From Cutibacterium sp. (lineage in GTDB: Bacteria; Actinomycetota; Actinomycetes; Propionibacteriales; Propionibacteriaceae), in the NCBI RefSeq assembly GCF_030525615.1, contig NZ_JAUNEJ010000001.1, forward strand, positions 752,696 through 800,227: a stretch of 47,532 nt of DNA, read 5' to 3'. The notes beneath the pieces were generated by a model. That model was not told the origin of the DNA, did not search any database, and saw only the letters and a program-made list of their open reading frames with translations. Below, piece after piece: positions 25,644 through 34,846 of the stretch (its first letter is position 1; each line of letters opens with the position of its first letter). The translations under genes and the position numbers were made by a program.

Positions 25644-28394
25644 TTACTCCTCTTGGTCCAGAGTGACAACACCACGCTGCATAGCCCCCACCACCTGTCG
25701 GCAGGTATGGGCGAGCTCCTCAGAAACTCCGGCATGAGCGATCTGACCTGCCAGATCGCAGACCTGACGCACCCGCCGCACGAAGTCGCCGGCACTCATG
25801 TCGTCAAGCACAGTCTCCAATCCGGCCCCGGCAGCCCAGGCATAGGCCGTTTCCGCGAACCCGATGTCCAGATCACGGGGGCGCTCGATACGGTGATCGC
25901 GCTCCAGTAAGCCGATCTCAGCACGCACGGCGCGAAGCCGGGATTCTGCAGACTCGCTGGTGTGATCGGGCATCCGGTGCAGGTGGCCGCGATCGCCAGG
26001 GCGGGATTCATGAACAATGGTCGACAACACCGCAGCCAGCTGGGGACAGTCCAACTCGTCGAAAACACCACGCCGAATGGCCTCGGCTGTCACAAGGTCG
26101 AGTTCGGAATAGATTCCTGACAGCATTCGGCCAGCGTCGGTGACCTCTTGGCCCCCTTCCCCGAGGTATCCCAGCGCCTCTAGAACGAGCACAATTCGTT
26201 CAAACTGGGTCGCAATGGACGTAGCCTTGGCACGCGCTTTCGCCAGCTCCCTTTCGCTGCGCCGCATTAGCCTCATGGCACGCTCGGCGAAGCGAGCGTG
26301 GGATTCCCGATCTGGACAGCAGTGGCAAGGATGGTGCCTCATTCGAGTCCTCAGGTCGCTGATGCGCTCAGCCAATTCAGCGTCCACTTCAGGGCGTCTC
26401 GGTTGGATAACCGGCTCTGTCAATCTGGTGAGTACTCGGTCAAAAGCCTTGCCCAAGGACCGCCGATCCGCCTGATTTCCTGGGTGGAAATGGCGCGGAA
26501 CCTGGACTCCGGCAACCCTGTTGACGGGGGCGTCAATATCCTCATGACCGAGGCGAATCATCGTACGATTCGGGGTCATGACGAGCGGGTGTGGACGCCG
26601 CCTGCCATGGGTACCGGGATCGACGACAACAACCCATCCGGCGTGCGGACCAGAAGGTACCGCGATGACGTCGCCAGGATCGAGACGGGACAGGGAATCG
26701 GCGACCTGGGCGGTTTTGTCCGCCTTGCGCAGACGAGCCTGCTCGTGTTCCAGTTCGCGAATCTCCTCACGCATACGCGCGTACTCCACGAAGTCGCCGT
26801 GGTCGCAGTGGGCAGCTTTGAGGTAACTGTCAATCTCGGCTTGGGTCCGACGGCTGCGCACCGTTGAACCTCCCAGCCTGCGATCAGTCTGGAACTGGGC
26901 AAAGGAATGCTCCAACAGCCTGCGCGCTTTGTCACGCCCCATGGACCCAACGAGGTTGACGGCCATGTTATAGGTCGGGACGAAGGCCGAATTGAGCGGA
27001 TAGGTGCGTCGAGAAGCTAACCCTGCCACCGCCCGAGGGTCCATACCGGCCTGCCAGCACACCACGGCGTGTCCTTGGGTGTCGATACCACGACGTCCAG
27101 CGCGGCCAGTGAGCTGGGTGTATTCACCCGGGGTGATGTCCGCATGGGTCTGACCGTTGTACTTGACCAGTTTTTCCAACACGACGGTGCGGGCAGGCAT
27201 ATTGATACCCAAGGCCAACGTTTCCGTGGCAACAACGACTTTGAGGAACCCTGCGGCGAACCCTTCTTCGACAATGGCTTTAAGTACCGGCAACAATCCG
27301 GCGTGATGGGCGGCAATTCCGCGTTCGAAGGCCGCCACGAAATGGTTCCAGCCCACCGCACGGCGCTCTTCGTCAGTCAGCCCCTGGCCATGGCGTTCGG
27401 CGATACGGCGCAGCTGGTGGGCCTCCTGGCCACTCGTGAGCACCACGTCGGTGTTGAGCAACTGGCTCACTGCGGCATCGCACCCGGCTCGTGAGAACAC
27501 GAAGATGATGGCGGGCAGCAAGTTGGCTTTCTGAAGGGATCGCACGACTTGGATACGACTGGGCTGATTGCGAGGACCGCGCGGTCTGTCACGCCCGCCT
27601 GGTCCGCGACGCTGGGCAGAGGCTCCCCCAAACTTGCCACTGCCATAAGAGACACTGCGTTTCCCCTTACCAGAGCGACCTCGGGGGCGACGAGAGTCGT
27701 CACGGTGGAACCTGGACTCCTCCTTGGCGATGGCGACCAACTCCGGATTAACCTCGTTGTGGCGGCTCGGATCGAACAGATCATGGAGACGTCGCCCGAC
27801 GGCCACGTGCTGGGTCAACGGGACAGGACGACGTTCGGAGACTACGACCCGAACATCCCCTCTCACCTCGTCAAGCCATTCTCCGAATTCCTCAGCATTG
27901 GAGACGGTCGCTGAGAGTCCGACAATCTTGACCTGCGGATCCAGACCGAGGATGACCTCCTCCCACACCGGGCCACGGAAACGATCAGCTAAATAATGCA
28001 CCTCGTCAAGAACCACCCATCCCAAGGTGTCGAGGGTGCGGGAATTCCGATAGATCATGTTCCGCAACACCTCGGTCGTCATGACGACCACCGGGGCTTG
28101 CGGGTTAATAGTGGTGTCACCGGTCAGCAGACCCACCTGGTCCTCGCCGTGACGAGCCACGAGATCATGGAATTTCTGGTTCGACAACGCCTTGATGGGG
28201 GTGGTGTAGAAGCACTTCAGACCCGAGGCCAGAGCCAGATCAGTGGCATACTCCCCGACCACTGTCTTGCCAGCACCTGTGGGGGCCGCCACCAACACGC
28301 CTGCGCCGTCGTCGAGATCCTGACAGGCCTCCACCTGGTAGTCGTCGGGTTCAAAGGACAAGGCTGCGATGAACCGGTCAAGAGTCTCGCTCAT
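25644..28394 (-). CDS. helY: Ski2/Mtr4-like superfamily 2 RNA/DNA helicase
   Basis: A 916-residue SF2 helicase. Walker A is AAPTGAGKT (36-44), motif II DEVH (130-133), motif III SATVSNAEEF from 161, motif VI QLTGRAGRRG (427-436), with FVFSRAGCDAA at the second RecA domain. A basic, Arg/Gly-rich insert (about 231-280) lies between the two RecA domains. The C-terminal third is the DSHCT-type helical region (ATSIATQFERIVLVLEALGYL, then DLVTAEAIRRGVFDELDCPQL). It corresponds to mycobacterial HelY, which lies next to tatC as here. Physiological substrate is not established. ATG 28394 has TAGGTT 6 nt upstream. Confidence 0.93.
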   Translation of the reverse strand: MSETLDRFIAALSFEPDDYQVEACQDLDDGAGVLVAAPTGAGKTVVGEYATDLALASGLKCFYTTPIKALSNQKFHDLVARHGEDQVGLLTGDTTINPQAPVVVMTTEVLRNMIYRNSRTLDTLGWVVLDEVHYLADRFRGPVWEEVILGLDPQVKIVGLSATVSNAEEFGEWLDEVRGDVRVVVSERRPVPLTQHVAVGRRLHDLFDPSRHNEVNPELVAIAKEESRFHRDDSRRPRGRSGKGKRSVSYGSGKFGGASAQRRGPGGRDRPRGPRNQPSRIQVVRSLQKANLLPAIIFVFSRAGCDAAVSQLLNTDVVLTSGQEAHQLRRIAERHGQGLTDEERRAVGWNHFVAAFERGIAAHHAGLLPVLKAIVEEGFAAGFLKVVVATETLALGINMPARTVVLEKLVKYNGQTHADITPGEYTQLTGRAGRRGIDTQGHAVVCWQAGMDPRAVAGLASRRTYPLNSAFVPTYNMAVNLVGSMGRDKARRLLEHSFAQFQTDRRLGGSTVRSRRTQAEIDSYLKAAHCDHGDFVEYARMREEIRELEHEQARLRKADKTAQVADSLSRLDPGDVIAVPSGPHAGWVVVVDPGTHGRRRPHPLVMTPNRTMIRLGHEDIDAPVNRVAGVQVPRHFHPGNQADRRSLGKAFDRVLTRLTEPVIQPRRPEVDAELAERISDLRTRMRHHPCHCCPDRESHARFAERAMRLMRRSERELAKARAKATSIATQFERIVLVLEALGYLGEGGQEVTDAGRMLSGIYSELDLVTAEAIRRGVFDELDCPQLAAVLSTIVHESRPGDRGHLHRMPDHTSESAESRLRAVRAEIGLLERDHRIERPRDLDIGFAETAYAWAAGAGLETVLDDMSAGDFVRRVRQVCDLAGQIAHAGVSEELAHTCRQVVGAMQRGVVTLDQEE

Positions 28395-28510
28395 ACTTCC
28401 AACCTAGCGACCAGGTACGACCGTCAGAGCAAGCCGACAACGACACCATCCAAAGCTGACCAGTAGTCGTGTCGCGGTACAGCAGCCCCTGCCGCGTGAA
28501 CTAGCCCGTC

Positions 28511-29392
28511 TCAGTCAACCTGAATCTCGAATTCGGACTTGTCGATTCCCATGTCGTCAGTCTTGTGTTTGCGTTCGTTGGTGCGGCATATCCACTCAGC
28601 AATCACGTACATCACACTCAACGGGACAGCGAGGGCACACATGGAGATGGGGTCACCCGACGGATTGACGAAGGCACCCAGGCAGAAGAAACCAAAAATG
28701 GACCACTTACGAGCCGCTTTCAACTGGGCCGACGACAGTACGTGAATCAAATTGAGCATAACCAGGACCACTGGCAGCAGGAAGCTCACCCCAAAGAGCA
28801 GGATGACACGTATTTCCAGAGCCAGGAAAGCATTCATGTCCAGGAGGTTGGTGATACCCATGCCGTCCGGGGTGAAATTCAACATCAGGGCGATACCCTT
28901 GGGAAGAACCCAGTACCCCAGCGCTGAACCAATCAAGAACAGCGGGATGGCCGACCCCAAGAATCGCATTGCCCATTTCTTCTCCTTGACCAGCAGGCCC
29001 GGAACGATGAAAGCCCAGATTTGGTACAGCCAGACGGGGCAGGCGGCGATGAGTCCGGCAACAATGGCCACCTTCAAGTTCAACAGAAACGGGGCGGCTA
29101 CACCGGTATTGACGACCTGCAGTGAAGCCGTCGGGTTTTTTGCTTTGATCGCATGGGCGGCCTGCTGGTAGGGATACATGACGATCTCAACCAACGGCCG
29201 GTAAAACACGAAAGCCACGGAGCTTGTGATGACCACCGCGATGAACGACACGATGATCCGGTAGCGGAGCTCCCGAATATGGTCCAGGAGCGACATTGTG
29301 CCGCCCTCCCCAGCCTGGGGCGGGCGGAACCGCGCGAATCGACGGTGATCCTGCTCGCTCTCAGCCTGCTCGACCGGAGTATCCGTGGCCAT
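28511..29392 (-). CDS. tatC: Twin-arginine translocase subunit TatC
   Basis: Polytopic core of the Tat system, the receptor for folded proteins with RR signal peptides. The 293-residue product has SLLDHIRELRYRIIVSFIAV (the conserved N-terminal signal-recognition region with the family E and R residues), six hydrophobic segments and FGVSFLLPVVLVMLN. The cytoplasmic tail is charged. Its ATG lies 3 nt after the tatA stop, so translation is probably coupled. tatB is not seen, typical of actinobacteria where it lies elsewhere. Confidence 0.96.
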   Translation of the reverse strand: MATDTPVEQAESEQDHRRFARFRPPQAGEGGTMSLLDHIRELRYRIIVSFIAVVITSSVAFVFYRPLVEIVMYPYQQAAHAIKAKNPTASLQVVNTGVAAPFLLNLKVAIVAGLIAACPVWLYQIWAFIVPGLLVKEKKWAMRFLGSAIPLFLIGSALGYWVLPKGIALMLNFTPDGMGITNLLDMNAFLALEIRVILLFGVSFLLPVVLVMLNLIHVLSSAQLKAARKWSIFGFFCLGAFVNPSGDPISMCALAVPLSVMYVIAEWICRTNERKHKTDDMGIDKSEFEIQVD

Positions 29393-29395
29393 GAG

Positions 29396-29629
29396 TCACT
29401 CTGTCGGCTTACTTTGGTCCTTGGCGACGTCAGCCTCGACGGCCTTGATGTCCTTTTCGGCCTCTTTATCTTTGCCTTTGTCGAGGCCGGCGGTCTCTTC
29501 CTTGAATTCACGGATGGCGCGACCGGCACCCTTACCGACGCCGGCGATGCGGGAACCGCCGAAAAGAACAAGCGCGAGGACGACGATGATGAGGATGGTC
29601 ATCTCATTCGCGATGAGCAGAGGAGCCAT
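29396..29629 (-). CDS. tatA: Twin-arginine translocase subunit TatA
   Basis: A 77-residue pore-forming subunit. One N-terminal membrane helix (MTILIIVVLALVLFGG) leads to the FGG hinge, an amphipathic helix (GKGAGRAIREFKEE) and a Lys/Asp/Glu-rich tail. Proteins this small with FG at the hinge are TatA/E type. ATG 29629 is preceded by AAGGAGA; an in-frame extension to 29659 lacks support. First in tatA-tatC. Confidence 0.93.
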   Translation of the reverse strand: MAPLLIANEMTILIIVVLALVLFGGSRIAGVGKGAGRAIREFKEETAGLDKGKDKEAEKDIKAVEADVAKDQSKPTE

Positions 29630-29722
29630 TGCGGCTCTCCTTTCAGACTTGGCTGGCACCTAACCCCGTACCACACAGGGCAGTCACCAACTCGACGATC
29701 GGCGTTCAGGCTACCACGCCGA

Positions 29723-29926
29723 TTACGATACCTTGGACCTTCCCGGCCCCTTATTAGCAGTGGTGTCGAGATCCTCCAGAATGTGAGCCAATTCATCGAG
29801 TCTGCCGGTCGCCCGTTCTACGTCGCCCATCAGCGCAGCAACCTTGCGCCACAACCAGATTGGGCCAACCACGATCTCGACGATGAACAGCAGAAAAGCG
29901 AACACCAGGACCCACACCCACCACAT
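29723..29926 (-). CDS. Small single-pass membrane protein
   Basis: A 67-residue protein with one N-terminal membrane helix (MWWVWVLVFAFLLFIVEIVV) and a cytoplasmic helix with regular Leu/Ala spacing (RATGRLDELAHILEDLD), probably a short coiled coil, then a basic tail. I do not recognise a family. It begins at ATG 29926, sharing one base with the pafC stop (TGATG), and lies 93 bp before tatA, so it is part of the pafB-pafC transcript. Coupling to pafC and codon use suggest it is real. Confidence 0.7.
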   Translation of the reverse strand: MWWVWVLVFAFLLFIVEIVVGPIWLWRKVAALMGDVERATGRLDELAHILEDLDTTANKGPGRSKVS

Positions 29927-30927
29927 CAGGATTCACCCCCGGTCTCGCTCTGCGACACCTCAATACCGTTGGACACCTCAGTGTCGGGCACCTCAATGCC
30001 ATTGGCCAGGGCCGCCGCGCGTGCCAGCTGAATCGCTGGGGCTGCCGCACGCGGCGGATCTACGGCAAGGACATCGGATCCCAGACCAACCATGAGTTCA
30101 GCCAGCCAGGTCGGTGAGGCAACAGCGAACGTCACCTTCCACACGTCGGCATCCTTGTCGACGTGCCGAACTGGATGGTATTCAGCAACCCACCCGGCCT
30201 GCGGGGCGAGGGTCAGCGTCACCTCGTCGACGACATCAGAAAACCACTGAAGTGTCTTAGGGGGACGGCCATGATTTGTGGCGTGTCCCACCCTCTTGCC
30301 TGTCACAATGCGGTCGAGGCGCCAGGTTCGCCACTGTTTGCGAGACATCGACCACCCGACGAGATAACGATGACCGTCGCGAACCTCGACTCGGACCGGG
30401 TCGACTATCTGGGTGTGCGGAGTCGGATCGTCGCCTCGTTTGTGAACGATCTCAATGCGCCACTTGTTGGCGCAAGCCCCAGTGAACCACTCTGAGCGCG
30501 GATCGTAATCGGCCTCCAGGCTAGCCTCCACCGGGTCTGGACCAGATTGCGGACACACTTGCCGCAGTTTCTCAACTGCGGATTCCACGGCTGGACGGAC
30601 GGTGTCGTCTGCCAGATCGGCGATGACCTGCAACGCGGCCAGCAACGACCATGCCTCGTCAGGGGTCAGCCTCATGGGACGCGGCAGCGCGTCAGCATTC
30701 GTGATCGTGATCGTGCCATCGGAGTCGACCGCGTCCATGTCAATGTCGATCAGATCGTCAGGCATACCGCCTGGCAAGCCGACCATCCAGAGAATCTTGA
30801 GATCCGCGATCACTCGATCAGTGCTGACACCGAAAACCCGAGCAACCTCGGTGACGGCGACTCCGGGATGGGAACGCAAATATGGAATGAGCGCGAGCAG
30901 GCGCGCGGTATCAGTACGTGCGGTCAT
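29926..30927 (-). CDS. pafC: WYL-domain transcriptional regulator PafC
   Basis: A 333-residue regulator with an N-terminal winged HTH (about 7-60; LALIPYLRSHPGVAVTEVARVFGVSTDRV) and a WYL domain with WCX-like C-terminus (about 140-320; ACANKWRIEIVHKR, RVEVRDGHRYLVGW, WRTWRLDRI). PafB and PafC act together on a RecA-independent DNA-damage response in mycobacteria. Here pafC overlaps pafB by 4 bp (ATGA). No proteasome-related pafA is adjacent, so the role in damage control rather than pupylation is the better inference. Confidence 0.9.
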   Translation of the reverse strand: MTARTDTARLLALIPYLRSHPGVAVTEVARVFGVSTDRVIADLKILWMVGLPGGMPDDLIDIDMDAVDSDGTITITNADALPRPMRLTPDEAWSLLAALQVIADLADDTVRPAVESAVEKLRQVCPQSGPDPVEASLEADYDPRSEWFTGACANKWRIEIVHKRGDDPTPHTQIVDPVRVEVRDGHRYLVGWSMSRKQWRTWRLDRIVTGKRVGHATNHGRPPKTLQWFSDVVDEVTLTLAPQAGWVAEYHPVRHVDKDADVWKVTFAVASPTWLAELMVGLGSDVLAVDPPRAAAPAIQLARAAALANGIEVPDTEVSNGIEVSQSETGGES

Positions 30928-31886
30928 GAGGAACCCTCCTCCAACCGCAATACCGCCTGAATACGCTCTGCCAGAACTGTGCGAGCCTCCTCAGGGGCCA
31001 GCAGGATGATGCGTCCCCCCGCACGCAGCACTGCGGTGGCAGCCTCGTCATATCCGCCGAAACAGCCGGTGACCACCTCGTAGCCTTCGGGTACCGGTTC
31101 ATTCCACTGCGCACGAGTCGTCATCACTCCCAAACGCACACCGGGAGCGACGGCCATAGTGACGTCGACCTCCTCAGGTTCCGGCGGTTCCAGACGATTA
31201 AGGTGGGCCTCAATGACCTCAGGCTCCGGGCTGGTGACGGCACCGGGTTCCCCGACGGTCGTCACCGCCGAACTGATTCGCGACAGCCGGAACAGTCGTG
31301 GCTCGTCGCGGTCGACGTCACGTCCGACGAGGTACCACCGACCGCGTCGCAAAGCCATACGCCACGGGTCGACGGTACGCTGCTTACCCCCTCGGTACCC
31401 AAACTTCACCCGGGATCGATCGATGGTGGCGCGCCACAAATCGGAAAATGATGGCGCGTCAGCTCCGGTGACAACCTGTGTGGCAATACCGGCTTCGGTG
31501 TCGGGCTCAACACCAGCAGCGCGTAGCTTCACCAAGGCTGAGGTGGAGGATTCGTCGAGAACGGATTCGCGCCACACCCTCGCCGCAGTGGCCAGAGCGT
31601 CGGCCTCGGCCTGGGTGAACTGCACAGGAGGTAGCTCGACATCAGCGCGGGGAATACGGTAGCCGACCTCGTCGCCGAAGAAGGTGTCGAGGGTCACGGA
31701 CTCCACCGTTATGCCAATGCGACGCAGTTCCTCCTTGTCACGCTCAAAGGAGCGTTGGAAAGCGACCTCGGAGACCTTGCGGTAATCCTCGATCATGTCG
31801 CGCAGTTGCGCACGGGTGAGGGGACGATCGGTGACCAGGAGAGCTATAACGAGGTTGACCAACCTTTCCGAACGCTGCGCAGCCAT
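30924..31886 (-). CDS. pafB: WYL-domain transcriptional regulator PafB
   Basis: A 320-residue paralogue of PafC. Its N-terminal HTH reads AAQRSERLVNLVIALLVTDRPLTRAQLRDMI, and the WYL domain includes KFGYRGGKQRTVDPWRMALRRGRWYLVGRD (the WYL-type ligand pocket) and a C-terminal helical cap ending in RIQAVLRLEEGSS. ATG 31886 has AAGGAGG 7-8 nt upstream, one of the best ribosome-binding sites here; the 52-codon extension upstream is unsupported. It is divergent from gluQ across 69 bp. Together with PafC it should form a heteromeric regulator. Confidence 0.92.
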   Translation of the reverse strand: MAAQRSERLVNLVIALLVTDRPLTRAQLRDMIEDYRKVSEVAFQRSFERDKEELRRIGITVESVTLDTFFGDEVGYRIPRADVELPPVQFTQAEADALATAARVWRESVLDESSTSALVKLRAAGVEPDTEAGIATQVVTGADAPSFSDLWRATIDRSRVKFGYRGGKQRTVDPWRMALRRGRWYLVGRDVDRDEPRLFRLSRISSAVTTVGEPGAVTSPEPEVIEAHLNRLEPPEPEEVDVTMAVAPGVRLGVMTTRAQWNEPVPEGYEVVTGCFGGYDEAATAVLRAGGRIILLAPEEARTVLAERIQAVLRLEEGSS

Positions 31887-31955
31887 CGGCACCCTCCTTC
31901 CAGCATTACAGCCTACCCATGTCTTCCGTGGCACCAATTGCCTACACTGCCCTTC

Positions 31956-32945
31956 GTGACCGATTTTGCCGCGATCCATTCCGTAGCGCAGCCATCGGCG
32001 GCAGCGGGGCGATTCGCCCCATCCCCTACCTCGGCTTTGCACTTGGGAAACCTCCGCACCGCGTTGGCAGCCTGGCTGCTGGCCCGCTCCTCAGGACGAC
32101 GGTTCGTGGTGCGTATTGAGGATCTGGACCAGGCGCGAGTAGCAGCTGCCGGAAACATCGCCTCGACGCAGTTACGGGACTTGGAAACACTCGGAATCGA
32201 TTGGGACGGGCCGGTCGTTCGGCAGTCGAAGCGCCTCGATCTCTATACAGACGCCGTATCTGGCTTGCAGACATACCCCTGCTATTGCACTCGTAAGGAG
32301 ATCGCGGCAGCGGCCACAGCTCCTAATGAGGCTGATTGGCGGCCCTATCCGGGCACGTGCCGATTCTTGACCGCCTCTCAGCGTCAACAGCGTGCGATAA
32401 AGCGCCCGCCAGCCATCCGTCTGGCCAGCAACGCCGATTCTTATGAGGTCACCGATCTGGCTCGGGGACGTTGCCGGGGACGAGTCGATGATCTCGTCCT
32501 GGTACGCAATGACGGCACTCCCGCATACAACCTCGCGGTCGTCGTCGACGATGGACTCCAAGGAGTCGATCAGGTGGTTCGAGCCAGGGATCTGTGGTCC
32601 TCGGCACCACGTCAGTCTCATCTGGCCGAACTGTTGGGGTTTGACGCGCCCACCTATGCACACACAGGTCTCGTCACAGGCCCGGCGGGGAAGCGTCTTT
32701 CGAAGTCAGCAGGAGCTGTAGGGCTGACTGACTTGATTCATTGCGGGATCGACCGCAGCCGAATCCTGGCATGGCTGTGTCGATCCTTGGCACTCCCAGA
32801 GGTCAGTGACCCCCATGAGCTCATCGGTGCTGCAGCTCTCACTCCTCCCACTCCCCCGGCGATCACAACCCCACTGGATTCTGCTCGTCTCGACGGCCCG
32901 GTGGGATGGTGGAGCGACGCAGTCCTTTCCCTTGACGAGGTGTGA
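31956..32945 (+). CDS. gluQ: Glutamyl-Q tRNA(Asp) synthetase
   Basis: Attaches glutamate to the queuosine in tRNA-Asp; a truncated GluRS lacking the anticodon domain. The 329-residue product has RFAPSPTSALHLGNLRTALAAW (HIGH-like HLGN), RIEDLDQAR, the zinc-ligand region YPCYCTRKEI, DLVLVRNDGTPAYNLAVVVDD, and AGKRLSKSAGAV (KMSKS-like). GTG 31956 has TACACT 7 nt upstream, the leaderless pattern, so the long in-frame extension to 31755 is rejected. It is the only glutamyl-tRNA-synthetase-like gene in the window. Confidence 0.93.
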   Translation: MTDFAAIHSVAQPSAAAGRFAPSPTSALHLGNLRTALAAWLLARSSGRRFVVRIEDLDQARVAAAGNIASTQLRDLETLGIDWDGPVVRQSKRLDLYTDAVSGLQTYPCYCTRKEIAAAATAPNEADWRPYPGTCRFLTASQRQQRAIKRPPAIRLASNADSYEVTDLARGRCRGRVDDLVLVRNDGTPAYNLAVVVDDGLQGVDQVVRARDLWSSAPRQSHLAELLGFDAPTYAHTGLVTGPAGKRLSKSAGAVGLTDLIHCGIDRSRILAWLCRSLALPEVSDPHELIGAAALTPPTPPAITTPLDSARLDGPVGWWSDAVLSLDEV

Positions 32946-33003
32946 CGGCGCATGAATTCCCTGTCATCACAGGACCGACGAGTCAGCGACTTAGTTCGGT
33001 GTC

Positions 33004-34041
33004 TCAGGACTCTTTCTGAGCCGAGAGAATGTCGATGACATACACCAAGGTCTCGCCCTTCTTCACCGGCGGATTGGTGTTGCCATTCGGATAGGCATCG
33101 GCTGGCGGGACGATGAGCAGTACTCGCGAACCGACAGTCTGACCGGTCAAGCCTTTCTTCCACCCCGAAATGACCGAAGTCATGGAACCGGTAATGGCTT
33201 GCTCGGAGAACCCATCCTCGATGAGTTCCTTTGTCGACCAGGCATAGGTGCGGTATTTGACGTCAATCGCGTCATTGCCAGTGACCTTTTTGCCATCTCC
33301 CTTGATGAGGGGCTGAACCACCAGCTTCGACGGCTTCTTGGCGTTGCCGATTGTCACGACGGGAACTCCCTGAACCTCCTTGACGGTCGGCAGTCCCGAC
33401 GCCGGAGTGACAGCCGCACCCTTAGCCTTCGTCAGCGGTACACCCACAATGTCGACCACGAAAATCAGGGAATCACCCTTCATAATGCCGGCCTGCGGAG
33501 CACCGCCCTGGGAATCGTAGCCGTCGGACCCCGGGATCATGATGAGTACTCGGTCGCCCTCGTGCTTACCGGTGAGACCCTTGGAGAACCCCGGAATCAC
33601 AGCACCTTCGGCCAACGGGAAGTCCACGGTAGCTCCACGCTGGTAGGAGGAATCGAACATCTTGCCGGTGCGCGCGTTGACGCCAACATAATTCACCTTG
33701 ACGGTGGCGTTCTTGTTGACCGTCTCCCCGTTGCCCTTCTTGAGCACCTTCGACTGGGTCTTGGCGATTGCCAGCGGCCAGGCCCCCTCAATCTTGGGCG
33801 CCTTGCCGTCCTCACCGGAAACCTTGATCTGATCCAAGTTCGTGACCATGGTTGGTTTCTTGGTCGGAGTGGCCGAGGCCTTGGCGCTCGCAGAAGTCGA
33901 AACCGAGGCGCTTGGAGAGGCACTCGGGGAGGGAGTGGCGTCAGTGGATGATTTGCTGCACGAGGCGAGAGCCAGTGACGACACACACACTACGGCGGCA
34001 AGTGCGGCGGCGCTGACCAGACGATGCTTATTCGAAGTCAC
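33004..34041 (-). CDS. FKBP-type peptidyl-prolyl isomerase lipoprotein, two domains
   Basis: A 345-residue exported protein. The signal peptide (about 1-27) ends in lipobox LASC with lipidated Cys28. A low-complexity Ser/Ala/Pro/Thr linker follows, then two FKBP domains: 105-200 (VKVNYVGVNARTGKMFDSSY, IPGFSKGLTGKHEGDRVLIMIP) and 245-341 (ISGWKKGLTGQTVGSRVLLIVPPADAYP). The first keeps more of the active-site pattern; the second lacks the usual FDSS and may be structural. It likely folds proteins outside the membrane. GTG 34041 has TAGGGT 7 nt upstream. It is convergent with gluQ. Confidence 0.9.
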   Translation of the reverse strand: MTSNKHRLVSAAALAAVVCVSSLALASCSKSSTDATPSPSASPSASVSTSASAKASATPTKKPTMVTNLDQIKVSGEDGKAPKIEGAWPLAIAKTQSKVLKKGNGETVNKNATVKVNYVGVNARTGKMFDSSYQRGATVDFPLAEGAVIPGFSKGLTGKHEGDRVLIMIPGSDGYDSQGGAPQAGIMKGDSLIFVVDIVGVPLTKAKGAAVTPASGLPTVKEVQGVPVVTIGNAKKPSKLVVQPLIKGDGKKVTGNDAIDVKYRTYAWSTKELIEDGFSEQAITGSMTSVISGWKKGLTGQTVGSRVLLIVPPADAYPNGNTNPPVKKGETLVYVIDILSAQKES

Positions 34042-34096
34042 CTGCGTAACCCTACCCGAGCCGTGCCGATGACAAAGTCTTGTGTTCAGCGCAGCC

Positions 34097-34834
34097 TCAC
34101 AATTCGACCAGGTCGAGAAGCTTCCCCAGTTCATCGCGGGTGAGTTCGCGCATATCGCCGCGTCCCAAACGCCCTAGTCGCACCGGACCAATCGCGGTTC
34201 GCGACAGTCGACGCACCGGGTGAGCAACCGAGTCCATCATGCGGCGCACGATCCGATTTCGGCCCTCGTGAAGGCTGACTTCAACCAAGGAGTGTTCCTC
34301 TTCGGCCTGCACAAGTCGGACGGCGTCGGGCTTGACCGGGCCGTCCTCCAAAGTAATGCCCTTGGTCAGACGGCGGATGACCTTGTCAGTGACTCGGCCC
34401 TCAACATCAGCCAGGTATGTTTTGAGCACCTTATACGACGGGTGAGTCATACGGTTAGCAAATTCGCCATCGTTGGTCAGCAGAATAAGACCTGAGGTCT
34501 CGGTGTCGAGCCGCCCGACGTGAAAGAGGCGAATGCCATGTGGAACGCCCTCGATGTCGGACAGACAGGGCCGGCCCTCTGGGTCGTCCATTGTTGACAC
34601 CACACCTTGCGGTTTATTCAGGACGTAGTACACGTGACGTCGCGCGGTAGGAATGCGGGATCCGTCGACGCGAATCTCGTCTCGCTCGGGGTCGACGCGT
34701 CGGCCCTGCTCAATAATGAGTTCACCGTTCACCTCAACTCGTCCATCCGCAATCATCTGTTCTGCGCCACGGCGGGACGCCAGCCCGGCTTGGGCCAGCA
34801 CCTTTTGAAGCCGGATGCCTTGCTCGTCGCTCAT
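34097..34834 (-). CDS. rluB: Ribosomal pseudouridine synthase, RluB/RsuA family
   Basis: Isomerises a uridine in 23S rRNA (RluB type) to pseudouridine. The 245-residue product has an N-terminal S4 RNA-binding domain (QKVLAQAGLASRRGAEQMI) and the catalytic GRLDTETSGLILLTNDGEF with the essential Asp, then ALSRTAIG-like text (RRLSRTAIGPVRLG). ATG 34834 has AAGGAACG upstream. In many actinobacteria it follows scpA-scpB; here it follows the RHH-like gene directly. Confidence 0.93.
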   Translation of the reverse strand: MSDEQGIRLQKVLAQAGLASRRGAEQMIADGRVEVNGELIIEQGRRVDPERDEIRVDGSRIPTARRHVYYVLNKPQGVVSTMDDPEGRPCLSDIEGVPHGIRLFHVGRLDTETSGLILLTNDGEFANRMTHPSYKVLKTYLADVEGRVTDKVIRRLTKGITLEDGPVKPDAVRLVQAEEEHSLVEVSLHEGRNRIVRRMMDSVAHPVRRLSRTAIGPVRLGRLGRGDMRELTRDELGKLLDLVEL

Positions 34835-34846
34835 ATCGTTCCTTAT

